A stretch of 64,000 nt of DNA from Treponema sp. C6A8 (GCF_000619925.1 NZ_JHVB01000002.1:233830-297829); one strand, 5' to 3'; shown: positions 51,959 through 61,085, numbered from the stretch's first letter. The notes: a model not told the origin generated them from the sequence alone. Program-made: numbers and translations.

Positions 51959-52981
51959 ATGACCGTTGACTTTACAGAAAAAGCAAAAAGATATCAGGCG
52001 ATTGACGAGATAATTGCATCCGGAGAAAAACTTAAATGGAATGAAATTATTATCGTACTTAAGAATAAGTATAATATTAAAACAAGCAAATCATCTTTTT
52101 TTCGCGACATAGAAGACCTTGTAAAAAAATATAACGCACCTATCGACACGGATTTTGAAAACAACGGATATTTTTACACTGATCCCAAATATCGTCTTCC
52201 CCGGTTTTACACAGATGAAAATGCTGCAAAAGCCGCAAAACTAATTAAAACTCTTATGGATATGGTAAAGGACAATCCAATGTACAAAGAGGCTCAGGAA
52301 TTTTTTGAATCTCTTGCTATCGAAAGTCAAAGTTTGTCTGTACAAAATATTAGAATAAATAAAAAAGCTGATAATGACCGGATAATATTTGTTGGAGCGC
52401 CGAGCAAAGAAATCCCGGCAGAGACATGGAGAATCATAGAACAAGCTATAAACGAAAACAGAGTTATTGAGTTTATGTATATTTCCAATGCAGATAATAA
52501 ATCAAAATACAGACATGTACAGCCATGGCAGTTGATATTTGATGACGGCAATTGGATTCTTCATGGACTGGATATTCTAAAACACTCACCTCGCAGATAC
52601 TCTTTAGAAAAAATCAAAGAGCTAAAACTAACTAAAGAAATTTTTAGTTTGCCTGATGATTATGATTTCAGAAAAATGACCCGAGGATCCTTTGGCTGCA
52701 TGTGCGATGATAAATATCTTGATTATAAAATTCACCTGCACGGCTACGCTGCCCGCTACGCACAGGATAAGGTCTGGGGTGACAATCAAACTATCGTAGA
52801 AGATAAAAAGAATCCCGGTCCAGAGGGTGATGGAATTATCCTGAGCTTCAGGACAAACCAGCTTATATGTGTTCAGCGCTGGGTCTGGAAATGGGCCGAC
52901 GAAGCATGGCCAATTGCACCTAAGGAACTGGTAGATGACTGGCTGGCAAAGCGAAATAGGGTAAATGATATAAATCTTTAA
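51959..52981 (+). CDS. WYL-domain transcriptional regulator
   Basis: A 340-aa protein with an N-terminal helix-turn-helix region (about 1-75, KYNIKTSKSSFFRDIEDLVKKY), a WYL domain (about 160-230, RVIEFMYISNADNK then QPWQLIFDDGNWILHG, with R-R-Y-S-L-E-K-I at its end; the name-giving WYL reads WIL) and a C-terminal WCX-like extension. WYL regulators bind ligands such as nucleotides or DNA ends and control CRISPR, BREX (BrxR) and CBASS (CapW) loci. Here it is divergent from the PARG-like gene and has a perfect promoter followed by a palindrome, so it is the probable master regulator of the island. Confidence 0.9.
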   Translation: MTVDFTEKAKRYQAIDEIIASGEKLKWNEIIIVLKNKYNIKTSKSSFFRDIEDLVKKYNAPIDTDFENNGYFYTDPKYRLPRFYTDENAAKAAKLIKTLMDMVKDNPMYKEAQEFFESLAIESQSLSVQNIRINKKADNDRIIFVGAPSKEIPAETWRIIEQAINENRVIEFMYISNADNKSKYRHVQPWQLIFDDGNWILHGLDILKHSPRRYSLEKIKELKLTKEIFSLPDDYDFRKMTRGSFGCMCDDKYLDYKIHLHGYAARYAQDKVWGDNQTIVEDKKNPGPEGDGIILSFRTNQLICVQRWVWKWADEAWPIAPKELVDDWLAKRNRVNDINL

Positions 52982-53034
52982 GAAAAACATCCTTTCCGAA
53001 TGTAGAAAAGTCCCAAAGTCTTTGGTGAAAATTC

Positions 53035-53119
53035 TGAACCTGGTGCAGGTTCATGCTGAACCCCGTGCAGTTTCAAATTGAACCTCGTGCAGTTTCACTC
53101 TGAAACTCCACGAGGTTCA
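53035..53119. repeat. Four palindromic 19-mers at exact 22-bp period
   Basis: Units 53035-53053, 53057-53075, 53079-53097 and 53101-53119, related to TGAACCTCGTGCAGTTTCA, are separated by 3-nt spacers. Each is an imperfect palindrome. Units 1-3 are direct copies; unit 4 is the reverse complement of unit 3 with one mismatch. Units 3 and 4 therefore form an 18/19-bp hairpin with loop CTC followed by AAACTTTTTG, a strong terminator for the WYL gene. Confidence 0.85.
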
Positions 53120-53148
53120 AACTTTTTGTCAAAGGGCAAGGAAGTTTT

Positions 53149-53757
53149 TTATTTCTCTAAAAAGTGTTTTACGAAGTCCACAAGCATATCTACCGTGCCG
53201 TCAATTCCCAGCACAGTGGAGTTTACGCACAAATCGTAGGAAGAAGCGACTCCCCACTTTGTTTTTGCAAAATAGTCGTGATAAGCACGTCGGGTTTTAT
53301 CATGCTTTTCGATAGTTTTCTTTGCCTCTTTTTCGCTCATATTGCGCTTTTCCATTACGCGCTTTACTTTAGCATCATAATCAGCAGTAATGAAAACGGA
53401 AAAATGAGCCGGAAAATCCTTAAGAATATCATCAGCACAGCGTCCGCAGATTACAAAAGAATCATCATCAAAAGCCTTACCCTTAATCAGGGCAAACTGA
53501 ATGTCAGCTACGCTCTGGGCAGGAGAATTGTTAATTGACTGCCCGCGAACCGAAACAGTTCTGCTGAAAAAGAAACGGCGTGGTTTTTCATCATATTTTG
53601 CAAGAAGATCAGCATCAACATCCTTCTGATCAGCAAATTCGTCCAGAAGGTTTCTGTCGTAAAATGGAATTTCCAGTTTTGCAGCCAGTTTACGGCCGAT
53701 TTCATGACCTGCGCTTCCGTATTCACGACCAATAGAAATGATTATCTGTTTATCCAT
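53149..53757 (-). CDS. Cytidylate kinase-like protein
   Basis: A 202-aa protein of the cytidylate-kinase-like family (PF13189). The P-loop region IISIGREYGSAGHEIGRKLA replaces the classic GxxGxGKS; FVICGRCADDIL and KVKRVMEKRNMSEKEAKK (lid-like region) follow, and the TWGVASSYDLCVNST stretch is typical. Some members phosphorylate nucleotides, but many are uncharacterised. GGGAG lies 9 nt before the ATG. It is 18 bp downstream of the permease gene and probably cotranscribed with it. Confidence 0.85.
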   Translation of the reverse strand: MDKQIIISIGREYGSAGHEIGRKLAAKLEIPFYDRNLLDEFADQKDVDADLLAKYDEKPRRFFFSRTVSVRGQSINNSPAQSVADIQFALIKGKAFDDDSFVICGRCADDILKDFPAHFSVFITADYDAKVKRVMEKRNMSEKEAKKTIEKHDKTRRAYHDYFAKTKWGVASSYDLCVNSTVLGIDGTVDMLVDFVKHFLEK

Positions 53758-53775
53758 ACAGCAACTCCCGCTCGA

Positions 53776-55131
53776 TTACAAATAGCGAACAAAAATAAAT
53801 ACAGTGCTGATTATCATTACAATCACAGTGGCAGGAACACACATCTTGCAGTATTTTCCCCATCCAACCGGATGACCGGCCTTAGCAACAACAGATGTAC
53901 CTACAACGTTAGCACTAGCCCCGATTGGAGTTGCGCTTCCACCGATATCAGTTCCCATAGAAAGTGCCCAAGACATTGTTTCCAGAGAAACGCCGGTAGA
54001 ACCTGCAAGCGACTGAATGACAGGAATCATAGTAGCCGCAAATGGAATATTGTCGATAAATGCGCTGGCAATTGCCGAAACCCAAATAATAATCGCTATC
54101 ATTAAGTATACGTTACCATTTGAAATTTTGCTAATAAAACCTGCAATTAATACAAGAATACCAGTCTGCTCAAGTCCGCCGACTACAACAAAGAGTCCGA
54201 TAAAGAACAAAATTGTCTTATAATCAACGTGCTTCATAATTTCCGGAATATGGCGGAAAGAAGTAATCAAAGTGATAATTGCAATTCCAAGACCGATTGT
54301 AGCAACAGTAAGGCCTGTAGTAGCGTGAGTTACCAGAAGCACAACTGCAAGACCAAAAATACCGCAGCTGATTCCGAAACCGCCCTTATCAGTAATTGCC
54401 GAAGTTGGAGTCGGGAATTTTGAAGTATCAATTCCATGACCGCTCTTAGAAAGCTCTTTTTTACACATAAAGTAGAAGTAAATCAGAGTAAAGCCCAAAG
54501 CGATTGCGGCAATAGCGCCAGTATTCATAATGAAGTCTGTAAATGAATAACCAAGGGAAGTACCAATGATAATGTTAGGAGGATCACCGCACATAGTAGC
54601 CGAACCACCTAAGTTAGCGCAGAAAACCTCTGCAAGGGTCATAGGCACCGGATTAAATTTCAAAAGCTGACTGAGCTCAACAGTAACGGCAGCCAGGAAG
54701 AGAATTACAGTGATAGAATCGATGAACATTGCAAGTACAAAGGACATGAGCATAAAAGTCACAAAAATCGGAAGGACCTTGTACTTTACGCTTTTTGCAA
54801 GCAGCATACAGAGCCAGCGGAAAAATCCCACGCGGGCCATACCTTCAACCATAACCATCATTCCGCCAATAAAAATGATAGTCGCCCAGTTAATACCGCT
54901 CGAACTTTCAGAATGTTCGCCCGCAGCATACCAGAAGCCCAGCGTAAAAATATTCTTTACGTTCAGAGTTTCCATTACGGCGTCCCATGAATGCAAGCCC
55001 AGTCCAAAAACCAGGAGCATAGTCAGAGCCGCGCAGCCAAGTGTAACCCACTGACGTTCAACAACTTCCGTAATTACCAGAAAAAACATCAGCAGAAAAA
55101 TCAAAGTTGCCAGAATCTGTGCTAACAACAT
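53776..55131 (-). CDS. ArsB/NhaD-type ion permease
   Basis: A 451-aa membrane protein with about 11-12 helices. The sequence LGGSATMCGDPPNIIIGTSLGY and its second-half counterpart MGTDIGGSATPIGASANVVG are the paired re-entrant motifs of the ion transporter superfamily (NhaD, ArsB, P-protein). It most likely exchanges Na+ for H+ or transports an organic anion; arsenite resistance genes are not nearby. GAGGGAAG precedes the ATG. It is the first gene of a pair with the cytidylate-kinase-like protein. Confidence 0.88.
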   Translation of the reverse strand: MLLAQILATLIFLLMFFLVITEVVERQWVTLGCAALTMLLVFGLGLHSWDAVMETLNVKNIFTLGFWYAAGEHSESSSGINWATIIFIGGMMVMVEGMARVGFFRWLCMLLAKSVKYKVLPIFVTFMLMSFVLAMFIDSITVILFLAAVTVELSQLLKFNPVPMTLAEVFCANLGGSATMCGDPPNIIIGTSLGYSFTDFIMNTGAIAAIALGFTLIYFYFMCKKELSKSGHGIDTSKFPTPTSAITDKGGFGISCGIFGLAVVLLVTHATTGLTVATIGLGIAIITLITSFRHIPEIMKHVDYKTILFFIGLFVVVGGLEQTGILVLIAGFISKISNGNVYLMIAIIIWVSAIASAFIDNIPFAATMIPVIQSLAGSTGVSLETMSWALSMGTDIGGSATPIGASANVVGTSVVAKAGHPVGWGKYCKMCVPATVIVMIISTVFIFVRYL

Positions 55132-55199
55132 AACTTCCCTCTATAATATTTGTAAGATTTGCAAAAATTTATCACCAAAGGGCAAAGATTGCAACCTGT

Positions 55200-56141
55200 T
55201 TATTGTTCTTTCTTACGCCATTCAGAACTTCTTACCAGGATATTCTTTTTAATGCAGTCCTTATAAAGCCAGGGCTCGCAGCTGTGAATATCGCCCACGT
55301 TAATAAAATTGCGGAAAGGCTTGTATTCAGCCCCGTCATAGCCGGAAAGAACCAGCACATGATATTCCGGCGACAAAACCACAGTAATATTTCCGTTCAA
55401 AGTAGCCGGAGTGTCATCAGTGCGCCAGTTAACCGGATTAATTCCAATATCAGAAGCAGTAAGGCATGGAATTACATACTGTACACCTTTTGTCGTGTTA
55501 TAGCAGATTGTAACTCCAACATCATCTTCACCCTGAGCAGGCTTAATATGCTTACAGGTTTTCAAATCCTTTTCCGTTACCTTATAGCCCATTACATAAG
55601 CAGCAGCAAGCTGGCTGTAAGTTTCATCGCTCATGTGCTTAAGAAGTTCAACAACAGCCATTCCCCCCTGACTGAAGCCTACGATAATCAAAGGCCGGCT
55701 CTCATCACGGGTTTTCAAAAAGCAGTCAAAGGCATCACAGACATCCTTCATTGCAAGGCGGGCTCGTTTATTTATCAGTTTTTCGTCCTGAGTAACCCAA
55801 CCATCAATCGTAATGTGGCGATAGTAAGGAGAATAAAAACGGTTTCCAGGTCCCATATACTGGCATACGCCGCCAATTTCAATAGCCATGTGAGCCCTGT
55901 GGTCAGGATTATAAACATCAGCATAATGGCAGATTTTCCCGTCAGAAGTCTGCCAGTCAAGCTCCCAGGTTGAAACGATGTAAAAAACATCAGCGCCGGT
56001 ACCGTCCGGGTCATCATCCTGAGTGTACCAGAAAGTAGAATCTGTGTAGTCCGGGGCAGCAGGAATAAAGTCTTTGCCCCAGGCAAGCATTCCTAAAAGA
56101 AAAAAGACAAATAGAAAAGTAAATTTTCTGTTTTTTTTCAT
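55200..56141 (-). CDS. Secreted DUF3089-like alpha/beta-hydrolase
   Basis: A 313-aa protein with a signal peptide (MKKNRKFTFLFVFFLLGMLAWG). The mature part begins APDYTDSTFWYTQDD and has the nucleophile elbow IVGFSQGGMAVVELL, both characteristic of DUF3089 proteins, an alpha/beta-hydrolase group of unknown substrate. A late YHVLVLSGYDGAEYKPF contains the likely His and acid region. AGGAGG precedes the ATG directly after the glgP terminator, so it must use a promoter in or near the nested repeat or read-through from glgP. Confidence 0.78.
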   Translation of the reverse strand: MKKNRKFTFLFVFFLLGMLAWGKDFIPAAPDYTDSTFWYTQDDDPDGTGADVFYIVSTWELDWQTSDGKICHYADVYNPDHRAHMAIEIGGVCQYMGPGNRFYSPYYRHITIDGWVTQDEKLINKRARLAMKDVCDAFDCFLKTRDESRPLIIVGFSQGGMAVVELLKHMSDETYSQLAAAYVMGYKVTEKDLKTCKHIKPAQGEDDVGVTICYNTTKGVQYVIPCLTASDIGINPVNWRTDDTPATLNGNITVVLSPEYHVLVLSGYDGAEYKPFRNFINVGDIHSCEPWLYKDCIKKNILVRSSEWRKKEQ

Positions 56142-56157
56142 AACTTCCTCCTAATAA

Positions 56158-56258
56158 AAAAAAGCCTTTGCTGGTCCCAGTTTACGGCGGGAAGTAAGGT
56201 ATCACCCCCTCACAGGTCCCCCCCTTACTTCCCGCCTACGTCCCACAAAGGCTTTTTT
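56158..56258. terminator. Nested inverted-repeat element after glgP
   Basis: The outer stem AAAAAAGCCTTTG (56158-56170) pairs with CAAAGGCTTTTTT (56246-56258) over 13 bp. The inner stem GGCGGGAAGTAAGG (56186-56199) pairs with CCTTACTTCCCGCC (56223-56236) over 14 bp around a 23-nt pyrimidine-rich loop. In the minus direction it ends in GGC and eight T residues, so it should terminate glgXP transcripts. The design resembles the element at 13354-13509. Confidence 0.8.
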
Positions 56259-56306
56259 GTATGTAATTTTATTTTTGCGGCAGGCTCATCCCGCCACTGA
56301 GGCAAA

Positions 56307-58760
56307 TTACTTTCCCTTCACAACGACCTTTTTAAGGTGCCAGATGTCTCTTACGTAATCTTCGATTGTGCGGTCAGAAGAGAACTTACCGCAGTTTGCG
56401 ATGTTCTTAAGAGCCATGCGGGCCCAGCCGCGTTTGTCAGCATAAACTTCTGCAATCTTTTCGCGGGTCTTTGTATAAGAATCAAAGTCTGCAAGAACGT
56501 AGTAAACGTCAGGACGCTGACCTTCAACACCGTAAACCAGAGAATCATGAAGCTCTTTGAAAAGCTGATGAGTTGGATCATAAGTGCCGTCTACCAGCTG
56601 CTCAACAACCTTGGCAAGACCAGGATTGCGCTCCAGACATTCCTGAGGTCGGTAAGAGTGTTCAGCTTCCATCTTCTTGATTTCTTCTGTCAAAAGACCG
56701 AATACAAAGCCGTTTTCTTTTCCAGCTTCTTCGAAGATTTCGATGTTGGCACCGTCCATAGTTCCCAGTGTCAAAGCACCGTTAGCCATAAACTTCATGT
56801 TTGAAGTTCCCGAAGCTTCAAGTCCGGCAGTAGAAATCTGTTCAGAAACATCAGCTGCAGGGAAAATCTTTTCTGCAACAGAAACGCGGTAGTTTTCTAC
56901 GAATACAACACGAATCTTACCACGAACGCGGCGGTCATTGTTTACGCGCTCAGCAACAGTGTTAATCAATTTGATGATTGCTTTTGCACGGCGGTAACCA
57001 GAAGCTGATTTTGCACCAAAAATGAATGTACGAGCCGGAGGGTTGTAAGAAGGATCTTCTACAATGCGGTTGTACAAGTACATTACGTTCAAAATGTTCA
57101 AAAGCTGACGCTTGTACTCGTGAAGACGTTTAACCTGAACATCAAAGATTGAATCAGGATCAAGGAATTCATTCTGTGTGTGCTTGAGGTAATCAGCAAG
57201 AGCCTGTTTGTTTTCCTGCTTGATTTTTGTAAGTTCGTCGAGTGAAGCATCATCATCAAGGAATTTTTCCAAACCTTTAAGCAAAGTAAGGTCTTTTTCC
57301 CATCCGTGACCAATGCGGTCTGTGATGAATTTTGCAAGCTTAGGGTTTGCATTCAAAAGCCAGCGGCGCTGTGTAATACCGTTAGTTTTGTTGTTGAATT
57401 TTTCTGGATACAAAGCATACCAGTCTTTAAGCTCGGCAGTTTTCAAAAGCTCTGTATGGAGCTCAGCAACACCGTTTACGCTGAAGCAGGCATGAATTGC
57501 AAGCCATGCCATGTAAACCTTGTCATTGTGGATAATAGACATGTGCTGCTGTTTTTCATAATCATCAGGATATTTAGCGCGCAAATCTACAACGAGACGG
57601 CGGTTAATTTCTTCAACAATCTGATAGATACGTGGGAGAAGTCCCTGGAAAATATCGATTGGCCACTTTTCCAAAGCTTCTGCAAGGATAGTGTGGTTTG
57701 TATAAGCAAATGTGTGAGTTACAACATCCCATGCTTCTTCCCAGCTTACATTGTATTCATCAAGGAGGATGCGCATAAGTTCAGGAATAGCAACTACAGG
57801 GTGTGTATCGTTGAGCTGAATTACGTGCAGGCTTGCAAATTTAGAGAAGTCTGTACCGTAGTCAGCAACATAGTGGCGAACCAGATCCTGCAAAGAAGCA
57901 GAAGAGAAGAAATACTGCTGCTTGAGGCGGAGAGCCTTTCCAGAAGGACCCGAATCGTTAGGATAGAGAACGCGGCTGATGTTTTCTGCGCTGTTCTGGC
58001 GCTCAACGGCACGGTTGTAATCCATATTATTGAAAAGCTGCAAATCAAATCCGTTTGGTGATTTTGCTGACCAGAGGCGGAGAGTGTTTACAGTGTTTGT
58101 GTTGTAACCAATGATTGGCATATCGTAAGGAACGGCTGTAACTTCCTCTGCATTTTCGATGTAGAAGCGAGGTTTTCCGTCCGGAGTTTTTCCGTAAGCG
58201 ATGTTTCCGCCGAATCTTACAGTAACAGAAAGGTCTGAACGTTTGATTTCCCAAGGGTCGCGGTGAATAAGCCAGTTGTCTGGATATTCAACCTGATATC
58301 CGTCTTCAATCTTCTGCTCGAACATACCGTATTCGTAGCGGATTCCGTATCCGTGTCCCGGATAATCAAGAGTTGCAATAGAATCAAGGAAGCAGGCTGC
58401 AAGACGGCCAAGACCACCGTTTCCAAGGGCTGCATCCGGCTCTTCATCCTCAACCATGTTGTAATCAATGTTCATAGATTTTAAAACATCTTTTACAGCA
58501 TCCTTAATCTGAGCGTTCATAAGGTTGTTGCTCAAGGCACGACCCATCAAAAACTCTGCAGAAAGATAATAAAGCTGCTTTGTAGGCTTTTTCTCGTACT
58601 CTGCGCGGGTTGCCATCCAGTTAGGCATAATCAATTCAAGAGCACTGGCTGAAACTGCATCAAACAAATCGTGCTTGTTTGCCTGTGAAATGTCCTTACC
58701 GTACTGACGGCGCAAACGTGCTGACAAATTCTCCTTAAACTCTTCAGCATTAAATACCAT
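56307..58760 (-). CDS. glgP: Glycogen/starch/alpha-glucan phosphorylase
   Basis: An 817-aa GT35 enzyme releasing glucose 1-phosphate from glycogen or maltodextrins with pyridoxal phosphate. The PLP-lysine motif EASGTSNMKFMANGALTLG and GTMDGANIEI are intact, as are ALGNGGLGRLAACFLDS near residue 110 and the arginine-rich GYRRAKAIIKLIN. Length is normal for the E. coli-type enzyme. GGAGGA precedes the ATG. It lies 44 bp downstream of the debranching-enzyme gene, so the two act together in glycogen breakdown. Confidence 0.96.
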   Translation of the reverse strand: MVFNAEEFKENLSARLRRQYGKDISQANKHDLFDAVSASALELIMPNWMATRAEYEKKPTKQLYYLSAEFLMGRALSNNLMNAQIKDAVKDVLKSMNIDYNMVEDEEPDAALGNGGLGRLAACFLDSIATLDYPGHGYGIRYEYGMFEQKIEDGYQVEYPDNWLIHRDPWEIKRSDLSVTVRFGGNIAYGKTPDGKPRFYIENAEEVTAVPYDMPIIGYNTNTVNTLRLWSAKSPNGFDLQLFNNMDYNRAVERQNSAENISRVLYPNDSGPSGKALRLKQQYFFSSASLQDLVRHYVADYGTDFSKFASLHVIQLNDTHPVVAIPELMRILLDEYNVSWEEAWDVVTHTFAYTNHTILAEALEKWPIDIFQGLLPRIYQIVEEINRRLVVDLRAKYPDDYEKQQHMSIIHNDKVYMAWLAIHACFSVNGVAELHTELLKTAELKDWYALYPEKFNNKTNGITQRRWLLNANPKLAKFITDRIGHGWEKDLTLLKGLEKFLDDDASLDELTKIKQENKQALADYLKHTQNEFLDPDSIFDVQVKRLHEYKRQLLNILNVMYLYNRIVEDPSYNPPARTFIFGAKSASGYRRAKAIIKLINTVAERVNNDRRVRGKIRVVFVENYRVSVAEKIFPAADVSEQISTAGLEASGTSNMKFMANGALTLGTMDGANIEIFEEAGKENGFVFGLLTEEIKKMEAEHSYRPQECLERNPGLAKVVEQLVDGTYDPTHQLFKELHDSLVYGVEGQRPDVYYVLADFDSYTKTREKIAEVYADKRGWARMALKNIANCGKFSSDRTIEDYVRDIWHLKKVVVKGK

Positions 58761-58804
58761 AATTCTTCCTCCAAATTTTTAGAACTTGGCTTAATTTTCG
58801 GGAA

Positions 58805-60907
58805 TCATTTTCCCATCAGCAAAACCGAGCAACCGGCGAACAATACATATCTGCGCTGTTCGTTCAAAAGCTCTGCATTTTCTGCTTCTAATATATCTTC
58901 AGGGCTGTCGTAAGAGGTATCCACCACCCGATACCACTTTTTACCGCCGCCTAAAGCCGGTAGTGTTACTGTAAGGTCGTACAAATCCTTGTTTGTAGCC
59001 AGATAAAAATCATCCGTACCATCATTTGCCGAAATCTTAAAGCCTAAGAAGCGGTTCATCTTGCTCCAGTCCGGATTTTTTGCCACTTCATTGTACCAGG
59101 TGATATTAGAGCCGGAGCCCTGACCTTCACCAAAGAAATGACGGTTTCTGAATACATGATGGTTTAGCCTTAAACATATCAGATTAGACACGTATCTGAC
59201 AAGTCCCTGATTCTTCTTTTCCAGCGACCAGTCAATCCAGCCGATTTCATTATCCTGACAGTAGGCATTATTATTTCCATGCTGAGTGCGGCGGAATTCA
59301 TCACCGGCAAGCAGCATAGGAACGCCCTGGGAAATAAAAAGATAAAGCAGATAATTTTTAATGGAGTTAAGGCGGGCCTTTTCAATCTTAGGATTTGTGC
59401 ACTCGCCTTCATAACCGTTGTTATAGCTCAAATTATCATCAGTACCGTCACGACCGCATTCACCGTTATCATCATTGTGCTTTGTGTTGTAGCTTACAAG
59501 ATCATTGAGGGTAAAGCCGTCGTGAGCCGTAATAAAGTTTATTGAACACTGTGGATTTCGGCCGTCATGATTAAAGAGGTCTGAACTGCCGGCAATTCGG
59601 GTTGCAGCGGCAGTCGCGATATTTTCATCCCCACGTATAAAGCGGCGGATATCGTCGCGGTAACGGCCGTTCCATTCAGCCCAGCGGGGACCTCCGGGGA
59701 AGCCGCCCAGCTGATAAAGGCCAGCCGCATCCCAAGGCTCAGCGATAATCTTTGTATTGCACAAAATCGGGTCTTCATGAATAGCGTTTGTAAGCGGAGG
59801 CAGTTCCATAGGAGCCGCATTCTGACCCCGCGTTAATATAGAAGCTAAATCAAAACGGAAGCCGTCAACGTGCATTTCCAGAACCCAGTAGCGCAGGCTG
59901 GAAAGAATAAAATCAATTACAACCGGATGATTGCAGTTCATTGCATTTCCGCAGCCCGAAAAGTTCATATAATACTGCTTTTCACCAAATGGCAGCGAAT
60001 AATAAACGTCGTTCTGAAGTCCGCGGTAACAGAAAGTATAGCCGTGCTCGTTTCCTTCGGCAGTGTGATTGTAAACAACATCCAGAATCACTTCGATTCC
60101 GGCCCGATGAAGCTCCTTGACCATCTGCTTAAACTCACGCACAGCCCCACCCGGAGTCTGGTCGGCAGCATAAGTCGTCTTTGGCGCAAAAAATCCAATC
60201 GTGCTGTAGCCCCAGTAATTTACCAGATGCTCGCCAGTACGAGGATTTATATTTGCATTTTCATTTTCATCAAATTCAAAAATTGGAAGCAGTTCAACCG
60301 CCGTAATTCCAAGCTTTTTAAGGTAATCAAGCTTCTGGGTAAAGCCCTTGTAGCTTCCCGGATTATCAACATCAGAAGAAGGAGAAGCCGTAAAGCCCTT
60401 GAGGTGAGTTTCATAAATCACCGATTTATACATAGGAAGATTAAGAGGCTTATCCCCCTCCCAGTCAAAGGCCTTGTCATCAATTACAACACACTTTGGA
60501 AAATCTGAAAGGTCAGAAAGCTCGCCCGAATCCATACCGGAACGGCGCAGTTTATTGTAGGAACGGAAAACCGAACCGCGGGTAAAGGCCTTTGCATAAG
60601 GGTCAAAGAGATATTTTTGAGGATTAAAGCGGAGACCGGAAGGCGGCACATAAGGCCCCGTAACTTTATAAAGATACATCGCCCCCGCGCCAAGTCCCTG
60701 AACCATGATATGCCAGATATTTCCTGTACGGTTCTTTACAGGATCAAGTTCAATTTTTACAGATGGCTTTTCGGCAGCTTCACAATCAAATAAACACAAC
60801 TCCACGCCCGTTGCCGACTTGCTGTAGACGCTGAAATTAACACCGCCCTCAACAATCACAGCCCCAAGCCCCAAAGGAGCACCATTCTGAAATTTTACTT
60901 CAGTCAT
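58805..60907 (-). CDS. glgX: Glycogen debranching enzyme GlgX (isoamylase-type GH13)
   Basis: A 700-aa enzyme with an N-terminal CBM48 domain (APLGLGAVIVEGGVNFSVYS) and a GH13_11 barrel. The catalytic residues are the nucleophile Asp in DGFRFDLASIL, the acid Glu in IIAEPWDAAG and the transition-state Asp in FITAHDGFTLND. It cuts alpha-1,6 branches left by the phosphorylase encoded next. The start is placed at 60907, 34 codons inside the longest frame, because the CBM48 homology begins there and TGTTAAAAT lies 8 nt upstream; no Shine-Dalgarno is present. Confidence 0.93.
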   Translation of the reverse strand: MTEVKFQNGAPLGLGAVIVEGGVNFSVYSKSATGVELCLFDCEAAEKPSVKIELDPVKNRTGNIWHIMVQGLGAGAMYLYKVTGPYVPPSGLRFNPQKYLFDPYAKAFTRGSVFRSYNKLRRSGMDSGELSDLSDFPKCVVIDDKAFDWEGDKPLNLPMYKSVIYETHLKGFTASPSSDVDNPGSYKGFTQKLDYLKKLGITAVELLPIFEFDENENANINPRTGEHLVNYWGYSTIGFFAPKTTYAADQTPGGAVREFKQMVKELHRAGIEVILDVVYNHTAEGNEHGYTFCYRGLQNDVYYSLPFGEKQYYMNFSGCGNAMNCNHPVVIDFILSSLRYWVLEMHVDGFRFDLASILTRGQNAAPMELPPLTNAIHEDPILCNTKIIAEPWDAAGLYQLGGFPGGPRWAEWNGRYRDDIRRFIRGDENIATAAATRIAGSSDLFNHDGRNPQCSINFITAHDGFTLNDLVSYNTKHNDDNGECGRDGTDDNLSYNNGYEGECTNPKIEKARLNSIKNYLLYLFISQGVPMLLAGDEFRRTQHGNNNAYCQDNEIGWIDWSLEKKNQGLVRYVSNLICLRLNHHVFRNRHFFGEGQGSGSNITWYNEVAKNPDWSKMNRFLGFKISANDGTDDFYLATNKDLYDLTVTLPALGGGKKWYRVVDTSYDSPEDILEAENAELLNEQRRYVLFAGCSVLLMGK

Positions 60908-60965
60908 ATTGGAAGATTTTAACACAGAAAAGGTGGATTTTCCACAAATTTTACATATATTAAGG

Positions 60966-61085
60966 AAAATTTGGGGCCAGCCCAAACACCTACTCGCGTT
61001 TCGCACTTCGCCTGCCGGCTCATTCCTTCGGAACTGCCCTTCCGGCCAGGTGCTCCATGCTCGGGCCTTGTGCCCCTTAAATTTT
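60966..61085. other. Structured intergenic element between glgX and rhuM
   Basis: AAAATTTGGGGC (60966-60977) pairs with GCCCC-TT-AAATTTT (61072-61085) with a 2-nt bulge. Inside are CCTGCCGG (61011-61018) against CCGGCCAGG (61042-61050), a one-base bulge, and the tip TTCC-TTC-GGAA (61023-61033). It is GC-rich against an AT-rich surround. Role unknown; pairing is less perfect than in the other two nested elements. Confidence 0.5.

Noticed and set aside
53035..53119. Possible small CRISPR array (regular repeat spacing)
   Set aside because: Spacers are only 3 nt, units are degenerate palindromes, the last is inverted, and no cas genes are near.
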